Positions 1 to 9,325 of a stretch of DNA of 64,000 nucleotides are shown piece after piece. Under the pieces are notes generated by a model. It did no database searches, was not told the origin of the DNA, and saw only the letters and a list, made by a program, of their open reading frames with translations. The DNA lies in contig NZ_JTHE03000088.1 in assembly GCF_000817775.3 (NCBI RefSeq), positions 96,320 through 160,319 of the forward strand, in the 5' to 3' direction. The stretch comes from Lyngbya confervoides BDU141951 (lineage in GTDB: Bacteria > Cyanobacteriota > Cyanobacteriia > Thermosynechococcales > Thermosynechococcaceae). Every line of letters begins with the position of its first letter. Positions within the stretch are counted from its first letter, which is position 1. The position numbers and the translations under genes were made by a program.

Positions 1-2
1 AA

Positions 3-266
3 GATGACTCTCAGCAGGCTTTGCTGTTTTATCACAACCCCCCCCCGTCCATTTTCTTTCGGGGAACGGTGCGATTGCGATATAAAGGGGATGATGGAGC
101 ACCTGCGCTTCGATATCTTCATCTGGTGCATCGGCGGGGCGAAGCCGGACAGCCACTTCTGACGCTGAATCTTAAAGCAGAGGAATCTCGCCTAGTCACG
201 GTTGACTTTTTATATCCTCCCGATGCCACTCCCCCCCAGGTGCTCACAATTCAAACCCAGCCCTAA
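3..266 (+). CDS. C-terminal part of an unrecognised protein (5' end outside window)
   Basis: The reading frame is open to the left edge of the window and ends at TAA 264-266, so this is the tail of a gene that starts upstream. The visible ~87 residues are rich in beta-type sequence (for example FRGTVRLRYKG and LLTLNLKAEE) with no motif I recognise. A TTG at 21 could serve as a start but has no ribosome site, so I read the gene as truncated by the window. It ends 32 bases before pgl on the same strand and may be cotranscribed with it. Function unknown. Confidence 0.5.
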   Translation, partial: DDSQQALLFYHNPPPSIFFRGTVRLRYKGDDGAPALRYLHLVHRRGEAGQPLLTLNLKAEESRLVTVDFLYPPDATPPQVLTIQTQP

Positions 267-298
267 TCTTCCCTTCGTTTTGGAGACCTCCCTGACCT

Positions 299-1039
299 AT
301 GGCTGCACGGCTGCACATTTACCCATCCCGTGAAGAGGTTATTGATCGAGCGCGACAGCTCATTTTGGATAAAGCGGAGGCTGCGATTCAGCAGCGGGGA
401 CGGTTCACCCTGGCGCTGTCGGGGGGAAACACCCCTAAACCCCTCTATGAAGCCTTGGCTCAAGAATCGCAGCCTTGGGAACGGTGGCATATTTTTTGGG
501 GCGATGAGCGCTTTGTCCCGGCGGATCATCCCGATAGCAATCAGGGCATGGCTCGCGACGCCTGGCTCAACCAAATCCAGATTCCCGCTGAGAATATTCA
601 TCCCCTGGAGACTGAGGCTGCGACCCCCGCAGCGGCTGCAGCGGCCAACGAGGCCCATTTGCGCGAGTTTTTTGCTGCCGCTTCACCGCAGGAATGGCCC
701 CGCTTTGATCTGATGTTGTTGGGGATGGGCGAAGACGGCCACACCGCCTCGCTATTTCCGAAGACCGCAGCACTTCAGGTATGCGATCGCTGGGTTACGG
801 TGGGGCAAAAGGCCGACCAACCGCGGCTCACCTTGACCATCCCGGTTTTAAACCAGGCCAGATGCGTCCTGTTTGTGGTCGCCGGTGCCGATAAAAATCC
901 AATTCTGCAGGAGATATTTGCTGACTCCTCGGCTGTGGCGGCCTCCTATCCGGCTGCGATTATTCAGCCGGAAGGAGAACTCCTTTGGATGCTCGATGGC
1001 GAGGCTGGGGCAGGGCTAGGACAGAATGGACTGAACTGA
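299..1039 (+). CDS. pgl: 6-phosphogluconolactonase
   Basis: Hydrolyses 6-phosphoglucono-delta-lactone to 6-phosphogluconate, the second step of the oxidative pentose phosphate pathway, in the cytosol. The 246-residue length is normal for the DevB/SOL family. Visible family motifs are SGGNTPKPLYE (residue 41 on), WGDERFVP (about 67) and LGMGEDGHTASLFP (about 140), which form the sugar-phosphate pocket. The ATG at 299 has a GGAG about 13 bases upstream. The enzyme that feeds it, Zwf, is encoded 6.6 kb downstream on the same strand, together with its assembly factor OpcA. Identification rests on motif recognition and is secure. Confidence 0.95.
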   Translation: MAARLHIYPSREEVIDRARQLILDKAEAAIQQRGRFTLALSGGNTPKPLYEALAQESQPWERWHIFWGDERFVPADHPDSNQGMARDAWLNQIQIPAENIHPLETEAATPAAAAAANEAHLREFFAAASPQEWPRFDLMLLGMGEDGHTASLFPKTAALQVCDRWVTVGQKADQPRLTLTIPVLNQARCVLFVVAGADKNPILQEIFADSSAVAASYPAAIIQPEGELLWMLDGEAGAGLGQNGLN

Positions 1040-1239
1040 CGGGCGTTCCTTGCGATGAGAAAAAGCGCAATCCTGACTGCAACAATGGTTCAAAGAAACA
1101 GAAGGTTTCACCTTGCCTAATTCGCTCCCCCATGAGCTTTCTGGCGCAGTTTTTGTTCACAATAGTTTTAGATCCGCTACCACTGCCTACGGATCATCGC
1201 CAAGGTATCCTGAGAGCCAAGGATTCGACGTCTCCCTGT

Positions 1240-1932
1240 ATGATTGTCTGCCCTAACTGCCTGTACCAAAATCCCAACGGTCGCCAGCACTGCGAAGCGT
1301 GCTGCGCTAAACTGCCCAATGCCGTCAGCTGCCCTCAATGCGGGCAGTCCTGTTTAGTCGATGCGTTTTTTTGTGGCTGCTGTGGTTTCGTGCTAGCCCC
1401 CGTTGACACAGCACCCCCTCCCTTGGAAGACAGCGCCTCATCGACCCTCACACCCGTGACGACGGCCTCTGGGCAGTCAACCACGATACCGCCTACGCCA
1501 GAGTTGAGTCTAAAGGTTGTTCCGGAAAATAATCCGCGAAACTGCCGTGAGACCTTGATCATGGATAATATTGTGCTGTCGGACATTCCCAAATTAGAGA
1601 TCCCCCAAGTCGCCTACCTTTATCACTGGCAGTCAAAATCAAAGCTCCATCTCAATGGGGAACAGTCCGTATTTAAACTGGGTAAACGCAGCAAAAAATC
1701 GACGCCGGACATCAACCTGGGACATTTGAGCCATTCAGAGGTAATTTCCCGCCACCACGCCAATATTTTTCGCAAGGATAACCGTTTTTATATTGAAGAT
1801 GTCGGCAGCGCCAATGGAACCTATCTCAATAATCAGCGGATTTCCTGCGGCGACAAACATCCCCTGCAAGCCGGTGACAAAATTTCCCTAGGGCGAGGCA
1901 ATTTGGTTACCCTCATTTTTGAGTTATCCTGA
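1240..1932 (+). CDS. Double zinc-ribbon and FHA-domain protein
   Basis: A 230-residue cytosolic protein. The N-terminus carries paired zinc-ribbon motifs (CPNC, CEAC, CPQC, CGCC, residues 4 to about 47). A low-complexity Pro/Thr/Ser linker follows, then a C-terminal FHA domain (about residues 145-228) with the canonical phosphothreonine-binding positions LGKR, SRHH and GSANGT. FHA domains bind phosphothreonine, so the protein is probably an adaptor for a Ser/Thr kinase pathway. The frame is open further upstream, to 985, but the ATG at 1240 directly precedes the first zinc ribbon and is the best start. The last 14 bases overlap the next gene, another FHA protein, suggesting translational coupling. 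The specific target is unknown. Confidence 0.8.
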   Translation: MIVCPNCLYQNPNGRQHCEACCAKLPNAVSCPQCGQSCLVDAFFCGCCGFVLAPVDTAPPPLEDSASSTLTPVTTASGQSTTIPPTPELSLKVVPENNPRNCRETLIMDNIVLSDIPKLEIPQVAYLYHWQSKSKLHLNGEQSVFKLGKRSKKSTPDINLGHLSHSEVISRHHANIFRKDNRFYIEDVGSANGTYLNNQRISCGDKHPLQAGDKISLGRGNLVTLIFELS

Positions 1933-3235
1933 TTCAGTGATTACAATTACTTTGCTTCATCCAGTTCAATCCACCCCCGTTCAAAGTTGGTCCTTTGAGC
2001 GAGATCAGACCGTGCGAATTGGTCGGGCCGTGGACAACAACGTGGTGCTCTACAGCGCAGTGGTCTCTAGGCACCATGTGGAACTGCGGTTTGAACAGGG
2101 GGGGTGGCATCTGCACAACCTGGGAAGCAACGGCACCTTCATTGACGGCAAGAAGGTCGAGACCAAGCGGCTCCAAAACAACGACATTATTCGGCTGGCC
2201 CGCTCTGGACCGAATATTAAAATTCAGATTAACCAGAGTCTCCCGCCCCTGGCCTCGGCCACCCCGTCCCAGCAGCAAGGATCTCCGTTGCCGGAGTCAC
2301 CCAAGCGCACGCAAATTGAATTATCTTCGAAAAACAATGGGGAGGCCGCAGCGGGTGAAGGTTCGCGATCTAGTCCCCCTCAGTCAGCACAGACAACCGA
2401 TAGCGATCGCTCTGCCCCTGTCAGCGTTCCAGCCTGTGATCACAGCCGCACGCCACCAACCTCACTCATCTGCATTGATTGCGGAGAACCTCTGCAGGTC
2501 CTCTCCACCGTGGGTGAGTACAAAATTTTGAAGGTGCTCGGTCCGGGGGAACAAACCTTCCAAGCCTGGAAAGACAAAAAAACCTTTATCTTAAAGACTC
2601 TGCCCCGTAATCGCCAAGAGAGTCCTTCCCGACGCGCGGAGTTTAAGGCGCAACTGGCCGCAATTTTAGGGCTCAATCACGGGGGTATTCCCCGGATGGT
2701 GGAGGCGTTTGACCAAGATGGGCTGCCCTACCTGGTCTACGAAATGGTCTATGGTCAAAGCCTGGAGCAGTGGCTATCGGAGCGCGGACCCATTTCTGTT
2801 CCCCAAGCCATCGCCTGGGGCTGTGAACTGGCTCATATCTTGGATTATCTTTCCCAGCGAAACCCGGTGGTTGTTCATGGCGCCATTAATCCAGCCAATA
2901 TCATTCGACCCACCATCCCCCATGGCGCTCACCACCTGATTTTGGTGAACTTTGGTCGCTGCGCCTGTGATTTCGGCTACCCTGGCCTGACAGACCAGGT
3001 TGAACCGTCGCCGCACTTGGATATGTTTGGCTTAGGACTGACTCTGATGCAGCTGCTCACCGCTAAGAGCCCGGATGCCTTTTTTCGGGTGGGAGATAGC
3101 GGCAGTGAGCTGAGCGGAGAAGGCCTGGCGCACCTGCCAGGCAAGGTCAAAGACCTCATCCAGAAGCTGATCACTCTGGAGGAAGGGTTTTCCAGTCCCG
3201 CCGAGGTCACCTACCAACTTCAACAGCTGGTCTAG
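1919..3235 (+). CDS. FHA-domain pseudokinase (Ser/Thr kinase fold lacking catalytic residues)
   Basis: This 438-residue protein has an N-terminal FHA domain (residues 25-100; IGRA, SRHH, GSNGTF intact). A linker follows, then a Cys/His zinc-ribbon-like segment (CDH...CIDCG) around residue 180, then a protein-kinase-like fold to the C-terminus. The ATP-lysine is present (FILKTL). The HRDxKxxN catalytic loop reads VHGAINPANI, without the Asp, and the DFG motif reads NFG. The glycine loop is also poor (GPGEQTF). Catalysis is therefore unlikely and a scaffold or pseudokinase role is inferred. The start is TTG 1919, overlapping the preceding FHA gene, or GTG 1937. Its TAG stop shares a G with the GTG start of the deacetylase gene. 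Confidence 0.75.
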   Translation: MSYPDSVITITLLHPVQSTPVQSWSFERDQTVRIGRAVDNNVVLYSAVVSRHHVELRFEQGGWHLHNLGSNGTFIDGKKVETKRLQNNDIIRLARSGPNIKIQINQSLPPLASATPSQQQGSPLPESPKRTQIELSSKNNGEAAAGEGSRSSPPQSAQTTDSDRSAPVSVPACDHSRTPPTSLICIDCGEPLQVLSTVGEYKILKVLGPGEQTFQAWKDKKTFILKTLPRNRQESPSRRAEFKAQLAAILGLNHGGIPRMVEAFDQDGLPYLVYEMVYGQSLEQWLSERGPISVPQAIAWGCELAHILDYLSQRNPVVVHGAINPANIIRPTIPHGAHHLILVNFGRCACDFGYPGLTDQVEPSPHLDMFGLGLTLMQLLTAKSPDAFFRVGDSGSELSGEGLAHLPGKVKDLIQKLITLEEGFSSPAEVTYQLQQLV

Positions 3236-4146
3236 TGGCGCCCCTCCCCCTGGTCTATCATCCAGATTACGGGGTGCCATTGCCGGAGGGACATCGCTTC
3301 CCCATGGCCAAGTTTCAGCGTCTCTACGAAACCCTCTCCTTGCAGCTACCGGGACAGTTTAGGGCGTTTACACCGCACCTTCCCCTGCAAACAAGCCTGG
3401 AGCTGGTTCATGATCCTAACTTTATTCAGGACTATTGCCTTGGCACGTTAGGAGCCCAGGAGCAGCGACGCATCGGGTTACCTTGGAGCGAAGCCTTGGT
3501 CAAGCGAACCTTGACGGCCGTGGGGGGCACCCTGCTCACCGCTCGTTTGGCCCTCACCCATGGGATTGCCCTGAACACCGCAGGCGGAACGCACCATGCC
3601 TATCCCACCTTCGGATCGGGATTTTGCATCTTTAATGACTTTGCGATCGCAGCGCGGGTCCTGCTGGAGGAGGGAAAAATTCAACGGGTCCTCATTCTGG
3701 ATCTAGATGTGCATCAAGGGGATGGAACAGCCTATATTTTTGCCCAGGATCCAAGGGTCTTTACCGTCTCAATTCACTGTGAGAAAAACTTTCCCCATCG
3801 CAAACAGCCCAGCGATCTGGACTTGGCCCTTCCAGAGGGCACCAGTGACCAGCGCTATCTCAAGACCTTACGCGCCAATTTACCGACAATTTTGACCCTC
3901 AGTCAGCCCGATCTAATGCTCTATAACGCCGGCGCTGATCCCCATCGGGACGATCGCCTGGGCAAGCTAGCCCTCACGGACACCGGGCTGTTACAACGCG
4001 ATTGCCTGGTGCTTGATACCTGTCGTCAGGCCAAGCTACCGGTGGCCTGCGTGATTGGCGGCGGATACGACCGGGATCTTCAGCGGCTGGTGAATCGGCA
4101 TGCGCTCTTATTTTGGGCTGCTCACCATGTGTTTCAGACACCCTGA
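3235..4146 (+). CDS. Histone deacetylase superfamily (arginase/deacetylase fold) enzyme
   Basis: Zinc-dependent deacylase of the HDAC/AcuC/acetylpolyamine amidohydrolase superfamily, 303 residues, the usual bacterial length. Active-site elements are visible: the His pair in GGTHHAYP, the zinc ligands in DLDVHQGDGT and in NAGADPH, and the late GGGYD motif. The substrate cannot be told from sequence; protein acetyl-lysine, acetyl-polyamine and other acyl groups are all possible. The GTG start at 3235 uses the last base of the upstream TAG (TAGTG), a strong sign of translational coupling to the FHA-pseudokinase. That places a deacylase in a phosphorylation-reader cassette. The gene is followed by a convergent gene 62 bases away. 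Confidence 0.88.
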   Translation: MAPLPLVYHPDYGVPLPEGHRFPMAKFQRLYETLSLQLPGQFRAFTPHLPLQTSLELVHDPNFIQDYCLGTLGAQEQRRIGLPWSEALVKRTLTAVGGTLLTARLALTHGIALNTAGGTHHAYPTFGSGFCIFNDFAIAARVLLEEGKIQRVLILDLDVHQGDGTAYIFAQDPRVFTVSIHCEKNFPHRKQPSDLDLALPEGTSDQRYLKTLRANLPTILTLSQPDLMLYNAGADPHRDDRLGKLALTDTGLLQRDCLVLDTCRQAKLPVACVIGGGYDRDLQRLVNRHALLFWAAHHVFQTP

Positions 4147-4208
4147 GTGAAATCCCATGGATCGGGGATGGATGGAGCCCTGATGGATATTTAATCCGAT
4201 AAATCAAC

Positions 4209-5081
4209 TCAAGGTTGATACATCCAATGGATACACGCTTGCAGATCCTGATGCATCGTCTCCGCAGGCGCGTAGTGGCGTCGACCGTGCCCTGGCAGCA
4301 GCCATTCAAAGGAATAGTTGAGAAGCTTTTGGGTAGAGGATTTGAGCTTTTCCCAGGAGTACCAGCAGTGATTTTTAAAGGCAATGATTTTATTCAGGGA
4401 ATCGGACCAAGCCAGGTGATCCCCGGTGAACAGGTAGCGATCTTGGTACAGCAATACCGTGTGACCTTGCGTATGGCCCGGCACTGGAATGATCAGCAAA
4501 TCCGGGCTTAGCAGCCAGGGCTGATCTCCCTGGAGAGGCCGCTCAATCCCTTGGGTGCTCGGAGTCAGATCGGCCTGGTGCAGGATGCGATCGCAGCCAA
4601 AATGATCGTGAAATTTTTGATGATCGGCCACATCATCTCGATGGGTCAAGTAAAGATAGCGGACCCCGCCCCGCTGCTCCAGTTGCCGCACTAAGGGGGG
4701 TGCAAAGCGGGGAGAGTCCACAAGGACATTTCCCTCAGGGCGCTGAATGAGATAGCTGGCAGCCCCATAGGATTGTTCAGAATGATAGCCACAGTGATAA
4801 ACCGATCCCGCAATCGGCAGTGGAAACTGCTGCTGCACAGCCTTAATCCGGGGATCACGATCCTGGGTTCCAATGGAAGCCGTGGGGCAGGAAAGCAGGG
4901 CCTGTAGCGCCTTTTCATGGGCTTTCTGACCGGTGGGCTGCTGATATACTGCGGATTGACCCGCCTCTCGGTGGAACACCTCCGGGGCCATCCAGCGGCA
5001 AGTATCGCAGTCAATGCAGCTGGTATCTACATAAAACGCTCCAGAAACATTTTGCGGTCTGCGGTGCTGAAGATGCGCCAT
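4209..5081 (-). CDS. Ferredoxin-like [4Fe-4S] domain fused to metallo-beta-lactamase fold hydrolase
   Basis: A 290-residue two-domain protein. Residues 15-75 form a single-cluster ferredoxin-like domain with cysteines in CIDCDTC and a distal CP pair (SCPTA). Residues about 95-285 form a metallo-beta-lactamase/glyoxalase II-like domain. The latter has the metal motif THRDDVADH, followed by PVPGHTQGH, the bridging Asp in FTGDHL and the late His in PGHG. Such MBL domains hydrolyse thioesters or lactones or accept electrons in flavodiiron-like chemistry. The fused ferredoxin suggests a redox role, but the substrate is unknown. The gene is monocistronic and opposite to its neighbours, with the ATG at 5081 reading away from fbp. 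Confidence 0.85.
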   Translation of the reverse strand: MAHLQHRRPQNVSGAFYVDTSCIDCDTCRWMAPEVFHREAGQSAVYQQPTGQKAHEKALQALLSCPTASIGTQDRDPRIKAVQQQFPLPIAGSVYHCGYHSEQSYGAASYLIQRPEGNVLVDSPRFAPPLVRQLEQRGGVRYLYLTHRDDVADHQKFHDHFGCDRILHQADLTPSTQGIERPLQGDQPWLLSPDLLIIPVPGHTQGHTVLLYQDRYLFTGDHLAWSDSLNKIIAFKNHCWYSWEKLKSSTQKLLNYSFEWLLPGHGRRHYAPAETMHQDLQACIHWMYQP

Positions 5082-5213
5082 GGTATCTTCCCCGAATTGT
5101 TGTAGTTCAGTTAAAGCTTAACCCCATTCTTATTTTCACTGCCTAAGATGGAACAGTAACGAGCCTGATTGGCCGCCACCTAGCATCCTTCCCACTCGCC
5201 AAAGGTGCTGAAT

Positions 5214-6284
5214 ATGCCTGATTTCAACCATCCCACTGCTCTCAAGGAGGATATCCATACCTTAGATCGCGATTGCACCACACTCTCGCGTCACGTTCTA
5301 GAACAGCTCCAGAGTTTTGGTCCTGAAGCCCAGGACCTCAGCGCAATCATGACGCGCATCGCCCTCGCTGGTAAACTCATTGCCCGGCGGCTCAGCCGGG
5401 CAGGACTAGTGGAAGGGGCCCTGGGGTTCACTGGGGATATCAACGTCCAGGGTGAAGCCGTAAAAAAAATGGACCTGTACGCCAACGAGGTGTTCATCTC
5501 CGTGTTCAAGCAGAGCGGGCTGGTCTGCCGACTGGCCTCCGAGGAAATGGACACCCCCTATTACATTCCTGAAAACTGCCCCATTGGCCGCTATAGCCTG
5601 CTCTACGATCCCATTGATGGATCTTCCAACGTGGATGTCAATCTCAACGTTGGCTCTATTTTTTCGATTCGCCAACAGCAAGGAGATGATCCCCAGCACA
5701 ATGGTCAGGATCTCTTACAAGATGGCCACCAGCAGATTGCGGCGGGCTATATTCTCTACGGTCCCAGCACGGTCCTGGTTTACTCCATTGGGCGGGGCGT
5801 CCACGTATTTAACCTCGATCCCAGTCTGGGAGAATTTATCCTGGCCACCGAAAACTTAAGAATTCCTGATCATGGGCCGACCTACAGCGTAAATGAGGGT
5901 AACTTTTGGCAATGGGATGAATCGATGCGCGACTTCACGCGCTATGTTCATCGCCACGAAGGCTATACGGCTCGCTACAGTGGGGCCCTAGTGGGAGATA
6001 TCCATCGCATTTTGTTTCAAGGGGGAGTCTTCCTCTATCCCGGCACTCGTAAACAGCCGGAAGGAAAGCTGCGATTGCTCTATGAATCTGCCCCCCTTGC
6101 CTTTTTGGCTGAGCAAGCCAACGGGGCCGCAAGTACAGGATACCAGCCACTGCTGGAGGTAGTTCCCACCGAACTCCACCAGCGGACCCCGCTGATTATT
6201 GGCAGTCGCGAGAATGTAGCCCTTGTAGAATCTTTTATCCAGGAACGGACCCGCCTAGAGCAGGATCGGATCGGACTTGGGTAA
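5214..6284 (+). CDS. fbp: Fructose-1,6-bisphosphatase class 1
   Basis: Converts fructose 1,6-bisphosphate to fructose 6-phosphate. The class 1 signatures are [13 protein letters not shown] and the downstream [19 protein letters not shown] with ESAPLAFL, and the length of about 356 residues is normal. In cyanobacteria the Calvin-cycle bisphosphatase is usually the class 2 FBP/SBPase, and the class 1 enzyme is the accessory gluconeogenic one commonly clustered with zwf and opcA, as here. A GTG at 5205 lies in the same frame, but the ATG at 5214 (MPDFNHPT) is preferred. The gene begins a same-strand series with tal, zwf and opcA. Confidence 0.93.
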   Translation: MPDFNHPTALKEDIHTLDRDCTTLSRHVLEQLQSFGPEAQDLSAIMTRIALAGKLIARRLSRAGLVEGALGFTGDINVQGEAVKKMDLYANEVFISVFKQSGLVCRLASEEMDTPYYIPENCPIGRYSLLYDPIDGSSNVDVNLNVGSIFSIRQQQGDDPQHNGQDLLQDGHQQIAAGYILYGPSTVLVYSIGRGVHVFNLDPSLGEFILATENLRIPDHGPTYSVNEGNFWQWDESMRDFTRYVHRHEGYTARYSGALVGDIHRILFQGGVFLYPGTRKQPEGKLRLLYESAPLAFLAEQANGAASTGYQPLLEVVPTELHQRTPLIIGSRENVALVESFIQERTRLEQDRIGLG

Positions 6285-6367
6285 CACCGGGTTTAGATTC
6301 GAAAAAAAGCATTAGAACGGAAACAGCAAGCATCATTTGCCGTAATTGTTAGAGAAAGGATGTAACC

Positions 6368-7516
6368 ATGACTAGCGCAACCAATCCCATTTTTGGGATC
6401 ACGGCTCTTGGACAAAGTATTTGGATGGATAATCTGAGCCGAGATCTAATTGAGTCAGGCGATCTCAAACGGATGATCTCCGCCGATGGGATTCGCGGGA
6501 TCACCTCGAATCCTGCCATTTTTGAGAAGGCGATCGCCGGTAATGCCATCTATGACGGCGATATCGAAGCCGGCATCCGGGCTGGAAAATCTGTGCTGGA
6601 AATTTATGAATCTCTGACCTTTGCCGATATTCGCCAGGCCTGCGATATTTTTCTCCCCCTTTATCAGGAAAGTCAGGGCAGCGATGGCTTCGTCAGCATC
6701 GAGGTTCCACCCACCATTGCCAAGGATACCGACTCAACGATTGGAGAGGCACGCCGCTATGCGGCAGAAATCAATCGCCCCAACGTCATGATTAAAATTC
6801 CTGGAACGCAGGAAGGGCTACCTGCTGTGGAGCAAGTCATTCGGGAGGGAATCAATGTCAATGTCACTCTTCTGTTCTCTTTGCAGAGCTACATTGAGAC
6901 CTTTTGGGCCTATATCCGGGGGTTGGAAGGTCGCCGGGAGGACGGCAACGATATTTCCCAGGTCGCTTCCGTGGCCAGTTTTTTCCTGAGCCGCATTGAT
7001 ACCAAAATTGATCAGCAGCTAGAGAACAAGATCGCCGCCAGCGACGATCCCCAGCATCAATCCGTCCTAGCTCAGCTAAAGGGAAAGGTGGCGATCGCGA
7101 ATGCAAAGCTTGCCTATCAGGCCTACAAGGAGATTCTCCAAACCGATCGCTGGCAATCCCTGGCCCAGGATGGGGCAAAGGTGCAGCGCCTGCTATGGGC
7201 CAGCACCAGCACCAAGGACCCCAGCTACAGCGATGTGATGTATGTAGATGAGCTGGTGGGGCCTGATACCGTCAATACCCTTCCCCCCGACACCATCGCA
7301 GCCTGCGAAGACCACTGCGCCGTCGAAAGTCGGGTGGAGAGCAACCTAGAAGCAGCGCACGAGGTCATAGATCAGCTAAAATCGCCGCCGGTGGAGATTG
7401 ATCTTGACCGGGTGATGGCCGAACTGCTTGAGGAAGGAATCGATAAATTTGTTCAGCCCTTTGAATCACTGCTCAATTCCCTAGAGCAAAAAGCACAATC
7501 CCTGGTCACCACCTAG
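6368..7516 (+). CDS. tal: Transaldolase
   Basis: Transfers dihydroxyacetone units between sugar phosphates in the non-oxidative pentose phosphate branch. The 382-residue length fits the long TalB-like cyanobacterial and actinobacterial form. Motifs seen are GQSIWMDNLSRDL and GITSNPAIF near the N-terminus, the Schiff-base lysine in VMIKIPGT (about residue 141), NVNVTLLFS, and WASTSTKDPSYSDVMYV. The ATG at 6368 follows an AAAGGA sequence. It lies 83 bases after fbp and before zwf, the order fbp-tal-zwf-opcA known from Nostoc-type cyanobacteria. Confidence 0.95.
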   Translation: MTSATNPIFGITALGQSIWMDNLSRDLIESGDLKRMISADGIRGITSNPAIFEKAIAGNAIYDGDIEAGIRAGKSVLEIYESLTFADIRQACDIFLPLYQESQGSDGFVSIEVPPTIAKDTDSTIGEARRYAAEINRPNVMIKIPGTQEGLPAVEQVIREGINVNVTLLFSLQSYIETFWAYIRGLEGRREDGNDISQVASVASFFLSRIDTKIDQQLENKIAASDDPQHQSVLAQLKGKVAIANAKLAYQAYKEILQTDRWQSLAQDGAKVQRLLWASTSTKDPSYSDVMYVDELVGPDTVNTLPPDTIAACEDHCAVESRVESNLEAAHEVIDQLKSPPVEIDLDRVMAELLEEGIDKFVQPFESLLNSLEQKAQSLVTT

Positions 7517-7546
7517 TTGCCCTCACCCAGTTCCGTCCTCATGGTT

Positions 7547-7594
7547 GGTCAAGACTCCTGCACCCAAACATCCTGATGGGCAGGGGTTTTGACC
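7547..7594 (+). other. RNA hairpin between tal and zwf
   Basis: A 15-base-pair stem can form in RNA between 7547-7561 and 7580-7594 (GGTCAAGACTCCTGC against GCAGGGGTTTTGACC, with two G-U pairs). The loop is 18 bases. No U-run follows, so it is more likely a processing or stabilising element, or an imperfect attenuator, inside the fbp-tal-zwf-opcA unit than a full terminator. Confidence 0.45.
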
Positions 7595-7659
7595 CGGGTG
7601 AAGGATTTCCGTTTAGGCCAACTTTGTCCGTCCACCCCTAAACCTCCATTCGTAACATT

Positions 7660-9189
7660 ATGGTTTCGTTAAGTGAAAATCCACTGCGTGTTGGTCTTCA
7701 ACAAGAGCGGATTCCTGAACCCCAGATTATGGTGATTTTTGGGGCATCCGGCGATTTGACTCAGCGGAAGCTGATCCCGGCTATCTATCATCTCAAGTGC
7801 GATCGCCGTTTACCGGCCGAGCTGACCATTGTGGGTGTGGCCCGTCGAGACTGGAGCCACCAATACTTCCGCGATCATTTGCGCCAGGGCATCGAAGAAT
7901 TCTCCGATGGCATTCAATCTGAAGATCTGTGGGAGGATTTTGCCGCAGGCCTGTATTATTGCTCCGGCAATATGGATGATCCTGCTGCCTATGAAAGGCT
8001 CAATGAATTGCTGAGCGACCTGGATGGTCGACGGGGCACCTTTGGCAATCGAGTCTTTTACCTGTCCGTGTCTCCTAAATTTTTTGAACCCGCCATTCGC
8101 CAGCTCGGGGCAGCTGGAATGCTAGCTGATCCCATAAAGACGCGACTGGTCATCGAAAAACCGTTTGGTCGTGATTTACAAACGGCCCAGGCCTTAAATC
8201 AGGTCGTGGGCCAGGTTTGCCGCGAGGAGCAGATTTACCGCATTGACCACTATCTGGGCAAAGAGACGGTGCAGAATCTACTAGTGTTTCGCTTCTCGAA
8301 CGCAATTTTTGAGCCCTTATGGAATCGTCAGTTTGTAGACCATGTGCAAATTACGGTCGCAGAAACCGTCGGGGTGGAAGATCGGGCGGGCTACTACGAA
8401 ACCTCCGGGGCTCTGCGGGATATGGTTCAAAATCACATCTTGCAACTGCTCTGCCTCACGGCCATGGAAGCGCCCAATAGCCTGGATGCCGATAGCATTC
8501 GCAATGAGAAGGTCAAGGTGCTGCAGGCGACGCGCCTGGCCAACCTTGACACCCTGGAATCCTCCGCCATTCGTGGCCAGTACAGCAGCGGCTGGATGAA
8601 GGGAAAACCCATTCCAGGCTATCGTGAGGAGCCTGGGGTCAGCGATACCTCAACCACGCCCACCTACGTGGCGATGAAACTGCTGATTGATAATTGGCGA
8701 TGGCAAGGGGTTCCGTTTTATTTAAGAACGGGCAAGCGCTTGCCCAAAAAAGTAACCGAGATTGCCATTCAGTTTCGAGAGGTGCCCCATCTTATTTTTC
8801 AATCGGCGGCTCGACAGGCCAATCCCAACGTGTTAGCCATGCGGATTCAGCCCAATGAAGGCATTGCGATGCGCTTTGAAGTCAAGATGCCGGGGTCAAG
8901 TCTGCGCACACGCCCGGTAGAAATGGATTTCAGCTACGGATCCACCTTCGGAGAATCCTCTTCCGATGCCTACGACCGACTCCTGCTGGACTGTATGCTG
9001 GGGGACCAAACCCTGTTTACCAGGGCGGACGAGGTGGAAGCGGCCTGGCGGGTCGTGACCCCAGCGCTCGCGGCTTGGGATCAGCCCTCGGATCCAAACG
9101 CAATTCCCACCTACGAAGCGGGCACCTGGGAACCCGAAGCCGCAGAGCGACTGATTAATCTAGATGGTCGCCGCTGGCGACGGCTTTAA
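7660..9189 (+). CDS. zwf: Glucose-6-phosphate 1-dehydrogenase
   Basis: Oxidises glucose 6-phosphate to the lactone with NADP+, the entry step of the oxidative pentose phosphate pathway and the main dark NADPH source in cyanobacteria. The 509-residue length is normal. The NADP-binding motif [16 protein letters not shown] lies near residues 29-44 and the catalytic [15 protein letters not shown] near 198. EKPFGRD and [11 protein letters not shown] are also present. In cyanobacteria activity is controlled by thioredoxin and by OpcA, whose gene follows 136 bases downstream. Start ATG 7660. Confidence 0.97.
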   Translation: MVSLSENPLRVGLQQERIPEPQIMVIFGASGDLTQRKLIPAIYHLKCDRRLPAELTIVGVARRDWSHQYFRDHLRQGIEEFSDGIQSEDLWEDFAAGLYYCSGNMDDPAAYERLNELLSDLDGRRGTFGNRVFYLSVSPKFFEPAIRQLGAAGMLADPIKTRLVIEKPFGRDLQTAQALNQVVGQVCREEQIYRIDHYLGKETVQNLLVFRFSNAIFEPLWNRQFVDHVQITVAETVGVEDRAGYYETSGALRDMVQNHILQLLCLTAMEAPNSLDADSIRNEKVKVLQATRLANLDTLESSAIRGQYSSGWMKGKPIPGYREEPGVSDTSTTPTYVAMKLLIDNWRWQGVPFYLRTGKRLPKKVTEIAIQFREVPHLIFQSAARQANPNVLAMRIQPNEGIAMRFEVKMPGSSLRTRPVEMDFSYGSTFGESSSDAYDRLLLDCMLGDQTLFTRADEVEAAWRVVTPALAAWDQPSDPNAIPTYEAGTWEPEAAERLINLDGRRWRRL

Positions 9190-9325
9190 GGCCAGCGAAG
9201 GGGAGCAACCCCTCAACCCATCGGGCGCACCCAGGCTGCGGTAAGTTTTCGCTAAATTATCAATATTGGTTTGCGCGCTATCTCCTTTCTCTGCGTCCCC
9301 ACCCTATGAGGTCACCATCTAAGTC

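Noticed and set aside
263..658. Minus-strand frame of 131 codons inside pgl
   Set aside because: It lies opposite a secure gene, has no family motif, and looks like a shadow of the pgl coding bias.
985..1239. Upstream extension of the zinc-ribbon/FHA gene
   Set aside because: The added residues have no domain and overlap the pgl tail; ATG 1240 starts exactly at the first zinc ribbon.
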